DNA of 64,000 nt. It comes from Rhineura floridana. Lineage: Eukaryota > Chordata > Lepidosauria > Squamata > Rhineuridae. How positions within the stretch are numbered: the stretch's first letter is position 1; the number at the start of each line of letters is the position of its first letter. The position numbers were made by a program, and so were the translations under genes. Shown here one piece after another: positions 29,830-42,312 of this stretch. The notes under the pieces were generated by a model that did no database searches, had not been told where the DNA came from, and saw only the letters and a list, made by a program, of their open reading frames with translations. Location of the stretch: the NCBI RefSeq assembly GCF_030035675.1, contig NC_084495.1, forward strand, positions 7,595,001 to 7,659,000, given 5' to 3'.

Positions 29830-31310
29830 GAGGCAGAGAAAACAGTTCTGCCGACGGGATGCCTCTGAGTCCCACCGTCATTGTGGTCTCTTTAGCCATG
29901 GGGCACCATGTTTCTTAGCGATGGCGGCTGCCCATTGGAACTGCCAGAGGCAATGACAGAGGCAGACAACTAATTCTGGGTTTGTCCCCAGAGGGACTAT
30001 GGAGGAGGAAAGTGACAGCCAGCGCCACCCTCTGGACTGGTTGTAAGTGAGAAGGCAGACAGGCAGGGACTGGCAGAAGGCAGACTGAGGTTGGTGGGGG
30101 GCAGTGCCCCACTTGCCCTAATAGACCAGCCTCCACGGCTGTTTCTTCTGGCTTATTAGCTTCCAGCTGCTGTCCCTAAGATACCAGAGAGAAGACGAAA
30201 GCAAAGCAGACTAAATAGCCTTTCCGGCGTCACCTTTGTAACCGAGAGGACCAGGCATCCAGCTGCACAAGGTAGGAACAGAGATTCCTTTGCATGCTGA
30301 AATTTGGGACTATATTCTTTTTCCCCACCCCAAGTCTTTATTCTGCAAGTAAGGGAAATATATATTGATGGTGTCTCGATATCAACGAATCCATTCTTCC
30401 CATGGCAAGACTAAATGCCTTTTTTTTTTTATCTCCCCACGTTATATCTTATCTAGCATTCTAGGCATCCATTTGTGCAGCGTGATAGTGTAAACTGTAT
30501 CGGGGATGTCCCTGCTCAGTCAAGTTGCACTGTTTGGAGCAGCTGCTCAAGTCTGCGAACTGTAAAGAGTTTCTTCCAATTATATGTCTGTGCCAAAAGG
30601 AAACCAGGCTCAAAGAAGATAATAAGAATTGTTAAGAAAGTGGATATTTAAACACTCCGTCTCACTTGGCAGCTGTTAGAAGTCACAGCTGAGTAAAACT
30701 ACCTCTCTTCCATTTCAGAAGCTGATGGTGGGCCAGCAACTGCTTGGCTAAGCCAACAGGCTTTGGGGAGGAGGGATCTCCATTAACCCAAGCCTGCAAC
30801 GTTGCCGAATCCAGACTCACTGTATTTTTTTCTATTTGTACCAGTCTTTCTCCTCCTTCCCCTACGGTGACGGGACGGTTATTGCACACAGCACGGCATT
30901 TTGAGAGGCGTAGCCTGTTTATCAAATAAGAGTGCTGATGTAGGCCTGTAGCCACCCTGAAGGCTTTGGGAGGAGGATCCAAAAAAAGTAATATTATTAT
31001 TATTATTATTTAAATTGGAGGGAAGAAAATGTTTAGGGGGACTCCCTCCCCCCCTCCGGCTGCGGTCTTGCACTGATAGTCCTGCATTTCATTTGATCCT
31101 TCTTGCTTTGGGAGTTTTCTTTCCCTCTTTAGAAAGCCCTAAAGAAACAAACAGCATAGCAGCAATGATGTTGCTGGTCTTTCCCACCTCAAGGCTGAGA
31201 TGAATGAGATGCACGCAACACCGTTCTTGACCTGCTCCTGTTGTAGACTTCTGGGCTGAGGCACAAATAAGTACAACCATATATTTTCCCTATAACTTCA
31301 CCTTTATGCC
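29830..31310. other. intergenic stretch without recognised gene
   Basis: Minus-strand ORFs (for example 30,683-30,982) are short and match nothing I know. I see no repeat with confidence apart from (ATT)n at 30,991-31,010. Confidence 0.4.
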
Positions 31311-31479
31311 TCTAGAAACAGAAACATAGGAAGCTGTCTTATATCACCATCATCATCAGACTGATTAGTTACTTGTTACCAAAGGTCTCCTAGCGAATTT
31401 GCAACATAGTTAAAAAACAAAATAAATATTTTGTACCATAAAACAAAATGATAGAACAACTACCACCCCCATAATAGCC

Positions 31480-32525
31480 ACAGAAACATCATGTTAGTTT
31501 GGGGGGGGGAAGATAAATCTTTACCTGGCATCAAAAAGATGCCAGTGAAGGTACCAGCTGGACCTCCCTGGGGAGCACATTCCACAGATGGGGAGCCCCC
31601 TTGTCAGCACCCTCCGAGTCTCCCTCAGAGGGGGGACCTGGAGAAAGGCCTCAGAAAAAGAACGAAGGGTCCAGGTAAGTTCATATTGGGAGAGGCATTC
31701 CAGAAGCCAGAGGGGTCCTGAGCAGTAAAGAGCTTTATAGGTTAAAACCAGCACTTTGAATTTGGCTTGGAAGCATACAGGCAGCCAGTGTAACAGGATT
31801 GGTGTTACAGGATCTGTTCTCCTTGAACCTGTTGACAATCGGCCAGCCACGTTCTGCACTTAATGAAGCTTCCAAACCGTTTCCAAAGGCAGCCCCACTT
31901 AATGTGCATTGCAGTAATCCAACAGTGAGGTCACCAGAGCATAGATCACTGTAGCCAGGCTATCCCTATCCCTGTCAGAGGTGATGGTAGTTGAGCCACC
32001 AGCCTAAGCTGATGGAAGGCACTCTGTGCCACTGAAGCCACCTGTACCTGAGGTGGCAACAATGGATCCAGGAGAACCTGCAGATTATGAACCTGCTTCA
32101 TCAGAGGGAGTCTGACCGCATCTACAGCAGGCCGTGCACCACTTAGCCGGTCAGAGGAACCACCCACCAACAGGATCTCAGTCTTGTCTGGATTAAGCTT
32201 CAGTTTATTGGCCCTCATTCCCTCCACTAACGCAACCAAGCACTGATTCAGCACATCCACTGCCTCACCTGCAGAAGATGAAAAGGAGAAATAGAGCTGT
32301 GTGTCATCAGCATACTGATGACAGTTTGGTGCCCCAGACAGTCGCCGCAGAAGGATGTCACGGTTGATGGTATTGAAAAGATCAAGGAGGATCAACAGAG
32401 TCACACTCCCCCCCCCCTCCCAATACAGGTCATCATATAGGGCAACCAGGGACGTTTCTTTACCAAACCCAGGCCTGAATCCCGATTGAAGTAGACCTAG
32501 AAAACCTGTCTCCTCCAAGAATACC
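31480..32525 (-). mobile_element. L2 LINE fragment (reverse transcriptase)
   Basis: The minus strand encodes LLQSGFRPGFGKETSLVALY, the active-site box QYADDTQLYF, MRANKLKLNPDKTEILLVGG and [20 protein letters not shown]. Parts between the boxes are missing or shifted. Confidence 0.85.
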
Positions 32526-32529
32526 TTGA

Positions 32530-32715
32530 TCTGGCTATACTAAGTCAGACCATTGGTCCATCTACCTCAGTATGACCTACACTGACCGATGGCAGCTCTC
32601 CAGGATTTTAGGCAGGGGACATTCCTAGCTCTACCTGGAGATGCTGGAGATGGAACTTGGAACCTTCTGCATGCAAAGCAGGGGCTCTGCCACCAAGCCA
32701 CCGCCCTTCCCCAGT
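32530..32715 (-). mobile_element. tRNA-derived SINE
   Basis: AAGTCAGACCATTGGTCCAT opens it and AGGGGCTCTGCCACCAAGCC is the reversed box A region. Confidence 0.72.
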
Positions 32716-32914
32716 GGGGTCTTCTTCTGTTGGCTAGCTTGTTTGCCACCTCTCCCACTTACCAGTCCTTTCCATTCTTCTGTTCTCCCCTGCCATCTTG
32801 CATACTGAAGCAAGCTGGAAGTTGTGTCACTTCCAGGGCTGCTCATATGGGCATGGATGTAATTGCTGGCAGGAGTATTGCAAATCTGTCTGTCTGTCTT
32901 GTCTGTCTGTCCTA

Positions 32915-33255
32915 ATCATAGAATCATAGAATAGTAGAGTTGGAAGGGGTCTATAAGGCCATCGAGTCCAACCCCCTGCTCAATACAGGAATCCAAATCA
33001 AAACATTCCCGACAGATGGCTGTCCAGCTGCCCCTTGAATGCCTCCAATGTCGGAGAGCCCACTACCTCTCTAGGTAATTGGTTCCTTTATCATATGGCT
33101 CTAACAGTTAGGAAGTTTTTCCTGATGTCCAGTCGAAATCTGGCTTCCTGTAACTTGAGCCTGTTATTCCGTGACCTGCACTCTGGGATGATCGAGAAGA
33201 TATCCCGGCCCTCTTGCGTGTGACAACCTTTCATGTACTTGAATAGTGTTATATC
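32915..33255 (-). mobile_element. CR1 LINE 3' end
   Basis: AATCATAGAATAGTAGAGTT and CCCCCTGCTCAATACAGG are the reversed CR1 end, followed by the 3' UTR down to TTCATGTACTTGAATAG. Confidence 0.88.
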
Positions 33256-33461
33256 ATAATCTAATCTAAAATAGATGCCCTCATAGGTGAATGGCCCTGC
33301 TGGAAGCAAAATCAGGGTATCTTCCCACCCTGACTCTGCTTGAGCACACATACCCCACTCCACGGCCCACCCTGGTCCCCAACAGTAAAAAGCTTACCTT
33401 GGGGCCCTGGATAAGGTCATAGCGATGGGTATCTCCTCCTTTCCCTGTGTTTCTTCTGCTC

Positions 33462-33594
33462 CAGAGATGGAGAACCTCTGGCTCGCCAGATGTTACAATA
33501 CTCCGGTTCCTGTCATCCCCCACAGCCAGCTTGGTCAGTGGCCAGGGGTGATGACAGGATTGATCATCCAGCAACATCTGGAAGGCTTAGTTGC
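33462..33594. mobile_element. palindromic MITE
   Basis: GAGAACCTCTGGCTCGCCAG and CCAGCAACATCTGGAAGGC frame a decayed centre. Confidence 0.55.
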
Positions 33595-33768
33595 GGCGCT
33601 AAATGGCTGAGTGAGACGAAGGCTTTCAGAAAAGGTGGCCTCTGGCGAGCTGAAGGAGATGAGAGAAGGCCTCACACAGGGTTCCTGGGACGCCATGGCA
33701 GGCCTAATGGGCAGCAAGGGAGGAGCAGTCTTAAAAGGGCGGAGAAACTGGAGTGGAGGCCTCATAAC

Positions 33769-33878
33769 AAGGGTGGAGAACTTGTGGCCTTCTAGACTAC
33801 ATCTTCCATCAACTCCAGCCAGCATGGCCAATGGACAGAGCTGATGGGAGTTGGCCAGCAAAATCTGAAGGACACCAT
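33769..33878. mobile_element. palindromic MITE
   Basis: GGAGAACTTGTGGCCTTCTA with CTTCCATCAACTCCAGCCAG, mirrored by GCTGATGGGAGTTGGCC. Confidence 0.6.
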
Positions 33879-33999
33879 ATCCCCCCCCCTTTCCGGCTTT
33901 GAACTGAAGGAGATTGTTGTATTGACCCTGCATTGTCTCCTTCCAGCTGGGTTCTTGAGAATAGAACTACAACTCCCATCAGCCCTGGTCCTGGGCTCA

Positions 34000-34170
34000 A
34001 GGACTGTAGCTCGGTGGTAGAGCATCTGCCTTGCATGCAGATGGTCCCAGGTTCAATCCCAGGTGTCTCCAGTTAGAAGTCCTGCCCCAAACCCCTGGGA
34101 AGCTGCTGTCCATCAGAGTAGACAGTACTGAGCTAGATGGATGAAAGGTCTGACCTATACTAAGGCCATG
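34000..34170 (+). mobile_element. tRNA-derived SINE
   Basis: Box A TAGCTCGGTGGTAGAGC and box B GGTCCCAGGTTCAATCCC are intact, followed by the body of the family. Confidence 0.8.
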
Positions 34171-34454
34171 TCCTTGGTGGAAAATGATGCTGGCATTCTC
34201 TGTCAGAGGTGATTGTAATCCAGCTCTCTTTGTGTTCCCAGATGGGAAGATGCTGTAGTGTCAATGCATAGCTTAGAAACAACGGACGGAAAGGCTTAGT
34301 GTGCCTTTCTCATCTTTGACATCATAACCTGCTATCCTGTCCGGGCCCCCAAGGCAAGCGTTTCCCCCTTGGGGATCAGGATGACCTGGCAGATGAATGC
34401 TGAACTCCTCAAGAAGGACCAGTTCCCTTTGGGAATGAGCTACCTTCTGCTCAT

Positions 34455-34930
34455 CCATCCCTCATTTATTTATTTTTAAGATTTCATAAACCGTTTCCTA
34501 ACAAATGTTCATAAACCATTTCCCAACAAATATATAAAAATAAAATATGCATAACAACCTAAAAAATATCGAGAGACTTCAAAAGCATCAAATTTCAAAA
34601 TTATGTGTAGTATACAATATAAAATGGCTGTTCAGGGAAAGTTCTCTTTAAAATGTTTTCAATAGCTGCTGAAAAGGTGGATGCTTTTGTCTAAAACCAA
34701 ATCTGCTGGGTGCTTGTCTAAGTTCACTCAAAAGCAGATTCAATACTGAAGGCCCAGTTCCTAGCTGATGTAGGCATACCTCTGGGGCACACAGAACTCT
34801 TTAACAATTCCCCATCAGAGGAATGCAATTGTCAGGCAAGGTGATCTCTCAGAGTTGCTGGTTCATCATCAGGAAAGGAATGCAAATTTCCTGGATGGAA
34901 ATTCCACCATTGCTATTAGAACCGTGATCA
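34455..34930 (-). repeat. L2/CR1-type LINE tail, low confidence
   Basis: TTTATTTATTTTTAAGATTT followed by AAACCGTTTCCTAACAAATG and a decayed C-terminal region. The following 34.93-36.04 kb shows nothing I can name. Confidence 0.45.
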
Positions 34931-36312
34931 CGCAATTAATATCCTTCTGGTGCCACCGGGGAGTTCTGCTCCATGCCACTGAGCAGGGCCAAAGTAGTGA
35001 CTGACGTTCCCATCACGCAGTTCCATGTTCTAGTAGTCTTGTGGTGCTTGCTAATTTACAAGCATGAAGTAGATTAATTAATTAACCGGGACAGAGAATT
35101 GTATTTAGATCTGGGCATCATCATACAAACCATTTTCCTGACACCATCCAGACTTTGTGAATCAGGTAACATTTCACTTTGAATGTCTAAGTAACCAAAG
35201 CAACAGTAATTGCAACCTGATCTCACAGAGCAGTGGGCTGGCCCCAGAGAATCTGATGCCTGATGGTGTCACCCGACCCCACCCACCCCTGCCAGTCCAC
35301 AGTTCCGTGTTCAGAAGCTGCCTGAATGGGCAGTTGCATCTTACTTCAGCATTGGTGATGATGGGATAGCATCCTCCACCACAGCAGGGGATCACTGGCT
35401 TGCGTGAGGCACAGCAGACCAAGTGTCACACAGAGCTCTATCTTCCAACAAGAAGAGAGGTCAGGAGGAATGACTGGGAGGCTGCCGCTACCTAATGGTA
35501 GGACTGGCCCTGGGCTTGGCGTGCTCACCTTTTCCCCCTCAGTTGCAGCAGGAGAATGGAAGGACGCTTTGCGACACTTCGTTTGTGAAATTTGCAGAGG
35601 CGGCGTTGGCGAACTGCCCTGCAGTCTGTCCCTTTGGGAAGCACACAGTGGCTCCATTGGGGTGTGCATTTGCCCAGTGGGAAGTCTAATGGCAAAAAGC
35701 TGTGCCTACCATCATCAAAGGGCCTCTCTCTGGGCATCATATTTTGCAGACATGACTCACTGGCAGCTGTCTTGTGGTTGCAGGGCTGGGCCGGAATGAC
35801 TTCCTGCATTTCATGTTGGTTTTCACCTTTAAAAAAGCACCTCTCCGTTTCGGCACTTTGTGAGACTTGTGGCAGACACATTTTCGTGTGTGTGTGTTAT
35901 GGTGCTTTACATAGTATCTTTTTGCTCTTCCTTGCCCTCATTTGTCCACACTGCCATGTAATCCTGTTGTGTGGTGATGACTGATATGGTTTTATCAATG
36001 ATTTATTTTATCTAAGACATTTATATCCCACCCTTTAGCATAGTAAATTCAGAAGTGCAGGGTCGCTTTATGTTAGTCACAGCTGCCCCCCCTTTTTTTT
36101 TGCTGTGGGGTTGAGAATGAGATCCTTCTCCCACAACAACAGACATCCCTAGAAGCCAATAAGCATGAAAGGGAAGAATATTAGCTACTGAAAAGAGTCT
36201 TCTCTGTGTCTGACTTACCTCCTTTCACTCTGATTGCTTCCAATCAGCAGGGAAGGACAAGGAAGCATGTTGGAAGACTCTTCTCAGTGGTTAACATACT
36301 CCCCTTTCATAC

Positions 36313-36945
36313 TGTCGGAAGGCAGAGCTGGGGTCCCAATCCCGGGGAGTTGGATCCCGGAGAGTTGGGAGAAGAGTATTCGGATGGATGGCAGAGGGAA
36401 GGGGGAGGAACTTCCCCCCTTTGGAGCGAAGACGAAACAGAGGAACTGCCAGTGATAAGGTCGCTTAGCAACGGGGAGCCTGAGCCCTCCCTGGACATTC
36501 TCACGCCTCCCCCTCTTTCAGGCTCAGAGCAAGAGGGGGAAGAGGGAGGGCTGCTCACAGCCGAAAAGCGGGGAGGCAGTTTACCATCAGCCCCTCCCCT
36601 ATCCCCCATCCTGGAATCGGAAACTTCAGAAGAGGAGGGGGTGATGCTTCCCCCCTCATCGCGCACACGCAGACAGCTGAAAAGACAGGAGAGAAGGGGG
36701 GGAAGGCGGGCAGTACCTGAGGGGCAGTTAAGGAGGAGCGAAAGATTGCGCGCCCGTTTGGCCCCTTCTTAAAGAACAGGCGGGAAGAAGTCCCTTGCTC
36801 TGTCAACTTTCTCCCAATGCCGCAGGACCTGTATCCCTGTATTGATTTGTGAGAAAACGCAGTCTTTGTTTGGACATTACCTTAATAAAACACGAATTAA
36901 CTGCAATCGTTGGTCTGGTTCCTGAGTCACATCCTGGGCCTGACA
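36313..36945 (+). repeat. 5' LTR of the gypsy element
   Basis: It starts TGTCGGAAGGCAG and ends CTGGGCCTGACA. It holds a ~150-codon open stretch and a TAATAAAACACG polyadenylation-like signal near its end. Confidence 0.95.
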
Positions 36946-37001
36946 GCTTGACAGAGCCACCTAAATCACCCTCAACGCTCTCTTCACTTGACTGGGACAA
37001 G

Positions 37002-37943
37002 ATGTCAAAGGGAGCAGCGGGGGGGACGAACCCCACTTCTGAGACGGAAGAAGTGGAACTCCTGAGGACTAAGGTAGCTGATTTGCAGACGGATGTTCAA
37101 GCCCTGCTAGCAGCAGTCAAGGCGCTGAAGACGGATAATCAAACCTTGAAGGCCACGATAGACCAGATGCGAACAGCCCCTCCAGCTGCCGTAGTAAAGG
37201 TTCCCATTGGATTGCCCCCAAAATACGCGGGACAAAGTGATCAGTTGGCAACCTTCGTGGCTCAATGTGAGTTATATCTGGATGTCAGGCACACGGAATT
37301 TCCAGACGATGGGGCTAAAGTAGCTTTCGTGATTAGCCTCCTGGAGGGAGAAGCTGCAAAATGGGTGACTCCGTATCTCGTGAGAAAGGATACTGTCTTA
37401 GGAAGGTACAGAGGATTTATACAGGAGATGACCGAGATGTTTCAAGACCCGCAAAGGGCTAAAACAGTAGCGCGGCAACTAGGCGCTCTGAAGCAAGCTA
37501 AAGGGACTGTTTCCGAGTACACTAACGCTTTTAAAATTCTGTCCCAGGAAACTGGTTACAATGACGCCGCCCTGATGTTTATGTACCGGAGTGGATTAAA
37601 TGCTGAAATTCTGGATGAGTTGGCCAGGACCTCCCCCCCCGCTGACCTACCAGGGCTCATCCGGCTATGCCTACAGATAGATCACCGGATGGAAGGAAGG
37701 CGCCTGGAAAGGAAGCAGGAGGTCCCGAGATACTCAGCCTCGACATCCCGCAACAAGACCCTTCCCACTACAGGGATGGCAGGTAATGCAACTGAGGGAC
37801 AGGGAGGGGCTAGGCCAAGACTGTCGGAAGAAGAAAAGGAAAGACGACACCGGGAATGTTTATGCTTTTATTGTTCAAAGCCGGGCCATGTGGCCAGAGA
37901 CTGTGGACTGAAAGGGGGGAAAGCCGAGCCATCGGGAAACTAG
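37002..37943 (+). other. gypsy gag (fossil)
   Basis: The frame starts MSKGAAGG and has a coiled region, the capsid-like block FISLLEGEAAKWVTPYL and a zinc knuckle CFYCSKPGHVARDC at its end. It would form the particle shell. It belongs to the element at 36,313-41,188. Confidence 0.85.
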
Positions 37944-37959
37944 AACACCCAGTCCACGT

Positions 37960-40555
37960 GCAGGCCGGTGGACTGGGGGCAGCGTTATATAAAGGCCCCC
38001 CAACAATCCAACCTCCCTCAGTACAATCTGATCAGAATGAAGGAGGGAGATGAATGGAAAACAGGATTCTTGACCGCTTACGGACAGTATGAATACCTGG
38101 TCATGCCATTCGGGCTTTGTGGAAGTCCAGGAATTTTTCAAAAATTCATGAATGACATGTTTAGAGACTTGTTGAACACGTATGTAATCTGTTACTTAGA
38201 TGATATCCTGGTGTTCTCAAAGAACCAGGAAGACCACGACCAGCATGTGAAGACGGTGTTGAAGAGACTGAGAGAAAATCACCTGTATGCTAAATTAGAG
38301 AAATGTGGATTTGACCTCAAGTCTCTAGACTTCCTTGGATATCGAATCTCAGCGGAAGGCGTGGAGATGGACCCAGGGAAAGTAAGCTGCATATTGGACT
38401 GGGGCCAACCTGTCACCAAAAAGGATGTACAATGGTTTTTGGGGTTTGCCAATTATTACAGAAAGTTCATTCCAGGGTTTTCCAAATTAACAGCTCCTCT
38501 GACTGACTGTTTAAGGGGGAAGAAGAAGTTTCAATGGACAGAGAACGCCACCGAGGCCTTTGAGGAGCTGAAGAGAAGGTTTGCTACTGAGCCCATTCTG
38601 CGCTTTGCTGATCCGAACCGCCCTTTCGTAGTGGAAGCAGATGCTTCAGATTTTGCCATCGGGGGGGGGGTCCTGCTACAATTAGACCAAGAAGGGAAGG
38701 AGCTGCACCCCTGTGCATACTTCTCTCGGAAGTTAAAGCCTGCAGAGAAGAACTACACAGTTTGGGAGAAGGAGCTGCTGGCCATCAAGGACTCTTTTGA
38801 AAACTGGAGACAATACCTAGAGGGGACCTCTCATCGAATTGAAGTGCGCTCCGACCACAAGAATCTTGAAAGCCTCCAAACAGCCAGAAAGCTGAACCAG
38901 AGACAGATAAGATGGTCCCAGTTCTTCACTAGGTTTAACTTCCAGATTACTTACCATGCCCAAGCCAAAAACCAGAGAGTGGATGCCTTATCCAGACAGC
39001 CACAATACAAAGAAAGTGAATCCGAGGACCAGCCTCAGTACGTAATCCCGCCAGAGAAATTAACGTTGGGAGTATGCCAGCCTTCATGGGAAGAGGAACT
39101 CAAAAAGGCACAACAAGAAGATACAGACATGCTAAAATATTAGCAGGAGACGGGGCAAGGTCAAGACTCAGAAGTAACCTTTCACTGGAGAAATGGACTG
39201 TTATGGTTCAAAACCGCCAGATATGTGCCAGAAGGGGAATTAAGGCTCAGAATCCTACGCCAGTGTCATGATTCCATCACAGCGGGACACTTTGGGATTT
39301 ACAAGACCATTCAGAACGTGGCCAAGGACTTCTGGTGGCCTAAAATGCGTCGGGATATTGAGAGTTATGTAAAGTCCTGCTCTGTCTGTCTGCGGACAAA
39401 AACACAAACAGGGACACCAGCAGGACTGTTACAACCGTTGCCTGTCCCACACGAACCCTGGAAGGACCTCTCCATGGATTTTATAACTGATCTACCCAAG
39501 TCCCAAGGAATGACAGCCATCTTAGTAGTGGTGGATCTACTTACCAAAATGGCACACTTTCTTCCTTGTGCAGGGGCCTTAGAGGCTAAAGAAACGGCCA
39601 AGTTATTCATAAAAGAAGTCTACCGGCTGCATGGATTGCCGAACAGCGTAGTCTCAGACCGAGGAACTCAGTTCACAGCCAAATTTTGGAGAGCAATGTG
39701 GAAACAGTTGCAGACGGAATTAAAACTCTCCTCCGCCCATCACCCCCAGACAGATGGGCAGACGGAACGCTTGAACGCCGTTTTGGAAAGATATTTACGA
39801 AGTTATGTGTCCTATCAACAGACTGACTGGGTATCATATTTGCATTTTGCAGAGTTCGCCTACAACAATTCTCTGCACTCCAACACTCAACAGACTCCGT
39901 TCTTCGCTAATTATGGATTCCATCCTAAAGTCTTTCCAAGCAGCTCAGAAGGAATGCTGGTACCGGCAGCTGAGAACTTCCTTAAGGAATTGCAAGCGGC
40001 GCAACAAACACTGAAACAGCAGTTAAACGAAGCCAAAACGGAGTACAAGTGAGTTGCTGACCTGCACAGGAAGGAGGGCCCCCCCCTTCAACCAGGAGAC
40101 CAGGTATGGCTGTCCACCCGCTTCCTCCAGATGCCGGGCAAATGTAGAAAATTACAAGACAAGAGGGTGGGTCCTTTCGAAATAGAAACTCAAATCAATC
40201 CCGTGGCGTACCGACTGAAGCTGCCTGACACATTTAAAATACATCCTGTGTTCCATCGATCCCTCTTAACGAAAGCCGCCCCTCCCAGTGAGTTACGGCC
40301 GGAGGAACCTCCCGGAGCTCCACTCCTGGTAAATGAGCAGCTTGAATTTGAAGTTGAGGAGATCTTAGATTCCAGGATCAGACGCCACAAGCTGCAGTAC
40401 TTGATTCACTGGAAAGGCTATGGGGTGGCTGACAGATCATGGGAAGATGCAGCTGATGTGCATGCTCCAGAATTGGTAAAACTTTTCCATCAACGTTTTC
40501 CACACTGTCCCAAGCCAGACAAGGGGAGGGGGGCACAGCCTGGGAGGGGGGATGG
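37960..40555 (+). other. gypsy pol region (fossil)
   Basis: Domains in order: reverse transcriptase with YLDDILVFS, RNase H with VVEADASDFAIGG, integrase zinc region ending CSVC, integrase core with MDFITDLP and VSDRGTQFTAKFW, and the chromodomain EVEEILDSRIRRHKLQYLIH with WKGYG. The chromodomain places it among chromoviruses. The region is broken. Confidence 0.88.
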
Positions 40556-41188
40556 TGTCGGAAGGCAGAGCTGGGGTCCCAATCCCGGGGAGCTGGATCC
40601 CGGAGAGTTGGGAGAAGAGTATTCGGATGGATGGCAGAGGGAAGGGGGAGGAACTTCCCCCCTTTGGAGCGAAGACGAAACAGAGGAACTGCCAGTGATA
40701 AGGTCGCTTAGCAACGGGGAGCCTGAGCCCTCCCTGGACATTCTCACGCCTCCCCCTCTTTCAGGCTCAGAGCAAGAGGGGGAAGAGGGAGGGCTGCTCA
40801 CAGCCGAAAAGCGGGGAGGCAGTTTACCATCAGCCCCTCCCCTATCCCCCATCCTGGAATCGGAAACTTCAGAAGAGGAGGGGGTGATGCTTCCCCCCTC
40901 ATCGCGCACACGCAGACAGCTGAAAAGACAGGAGAGAAGGGGGGGAAGGCGGGCAGTACCTGAGGGGCAGTTAAGGAGGAGCGAAAGATTGCGCGCCCGT
41001 TTGGCCCCTTCTTAAAGAACAGGCGGGAAGAAGTCCCTTGCTCTGTCAACTTTCTCCCAATGCCGCAGGACCTGTATCCCTGTATTGATTCATGAGAAAA
41101 CGCAGTCTTTGTTTGGACATTACCCTAATAAAACACGAATTAACTACAATCGTTGGTCTGGTTCCTGCGTCACATCCTGGGCCTGACA
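40556..41188 (+). repeat. 3' LTR of the gypsy element
   Basis: Same ends and length as the 5' LTR, about 99% identical. The pol frame runs into it for ~150 codons. Confidence 0.95.
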
Positions 41189-41739
41189 CATACTGATTGG
41201 CTCATGAGATGCTAGAGACCCAAAAAAGTAAAAGAGTCTAAGACCCTTGAGACTCTGGACCACTACACCACTGCCCTCTCGCCAAAAAGTCTCTCAGGTT
41301 TACAAAAATCAGTTTTAAGACAGTCACTGCCTTCAGGCATGCAATTTGAAAAGACACAACACACAAGGAAGAAAGAATGGGGAGGGAGGAGGGGAAAGCA
41401 AGCTCAAGCACAGGTTTTTGAAGTTACAGTTCAAATAAGGAAGTTATATAGTTCTGGCTGTGCAGGTTGTGGCTGTCTAGATGTCAGTGGCAGTTCCAGC
41501 TAAAGAACAATTCCTTCTCTGAGGGATTCTTTACCCCCCCCGATCAGATCCAGGAACAGAGCAGGTGACAATGCCCATGCCAAGAGGACATGGTGGCTCC
41601 TGCCCCAGTTTTTCCCTCACAAAGCTGGCCTGATGGCCGTGAAAATCCTAAGAATGATGTCACAATGCTGCAGCTGGACAGCTGTAACCAAAATCAAGTC
41701 AGATTCCCATAAATGCCCACCCATACCTTAAGATCTTCC

Positions 41740-42065
41740 TCAGAGGCAGAATCCTTGCCTGCACCACAGGGCAGGGCCTTTTTACCATTGGCACCAAGGT
41801 TGTGGAATGCCCTGGGCGAGTCCGTTCTGCTTCCTTGCTCCTGATGTTTGGACAGTTGGCTAAGGTAGTCCTCTTCCAGAGAGCCTTCAGGGCGCTCTGA
41901 TTGATTTTTCAGTGGGTGGGAACCGCTTCCTTGGCTATTCATTCACTCTGTGCTGTGTTGGGTTTTGTGACTGTTGTCATTTGTACTTGTAAGTTAAATG
42001 TGTAAACTGCCTTGCAAACCCATTGGGCAAAAAATGTTCTAATCATTAAAATATCATTAAATCAT
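41740..42065 (+). repeat. L2/CR1-type LINE 3' end
   Basis: Residual FHNLGANGK-type and LFQRAFR coding traces are followed by GTGTAAACTGCCTTGCAAAC and ATCATTAAA repeats. Confidence 0.55.
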
Positions 42066-42249
42066 TTAATCATTAAAATATCAGTTGTGAGAAGAAGGAT
42101 GGAGGATTTATGTGTGGAAGCCCACCCCTGCAGAGACTGTAAGCAAATGTATTTAGATATGTTTGTAAGCTTCCCTGAAGACCTAAATGGTGGAAAGGTA
42201 GGATATAAATTTGTCAAACAAATAAGCAAGTGAGCAGTCCTCGCCTCCT

Positions 42250-42312
42250 GATCTTTATTTATTTATTTATTTATTTTATTATTTGATTTGTATCCCGCCC
42301 TTCCTCCCAGAG
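42250..42312 (-). repeat. LINE tail with (TTTA)n
   Basis: TTTATTTATTTATTTATTT, then TTTGTATCCCGCCCTTCCTC. From 42.31 to 43.37 kb nothing further was recognised. Confidence 0.55.

Larger units (their letters stand above)
36313..41188 (+). mobile_element. Ty3/gypsy chromovirus, LTR to LTR, broken
   Basis: A fossil LTR retrotransposon of 4,876 bp with 633-bp LTRs and the 5-bp duplication CATAC on both sides (36,308-36,312; 41,189-41,193). Visible parts are gag with a CCHC knuckle, reverse transcriptase, RNase H, integrase and a chromodomain near the pol C-terminus, which makes it a chromovirus. The LTRs differ at about 6 of 633 positions (~1%), which suggests an insertion of only a few million years. 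The internal coding region is broken, with roughly two to four breaks. Confidence 0.93.
36045..41290. mobile_element. DNA transposon copy interrupted by the gypsy element
   Basis: 36,045-36,307 and 41,194-41,290 together correspond to the repeat at 3,645-3,990 (for example TCTGTGTCTGACTTACCTCC; CTGATTGGCT). The gypsy element sits between them. Confidence 0.55.

Noticed and set aside
36206-36772. A 188-codon ORF as an independent gene
   Set aside because: Most of it is the 5' LTR of the gypsy element; the same frame recurs in the 3' LTR.
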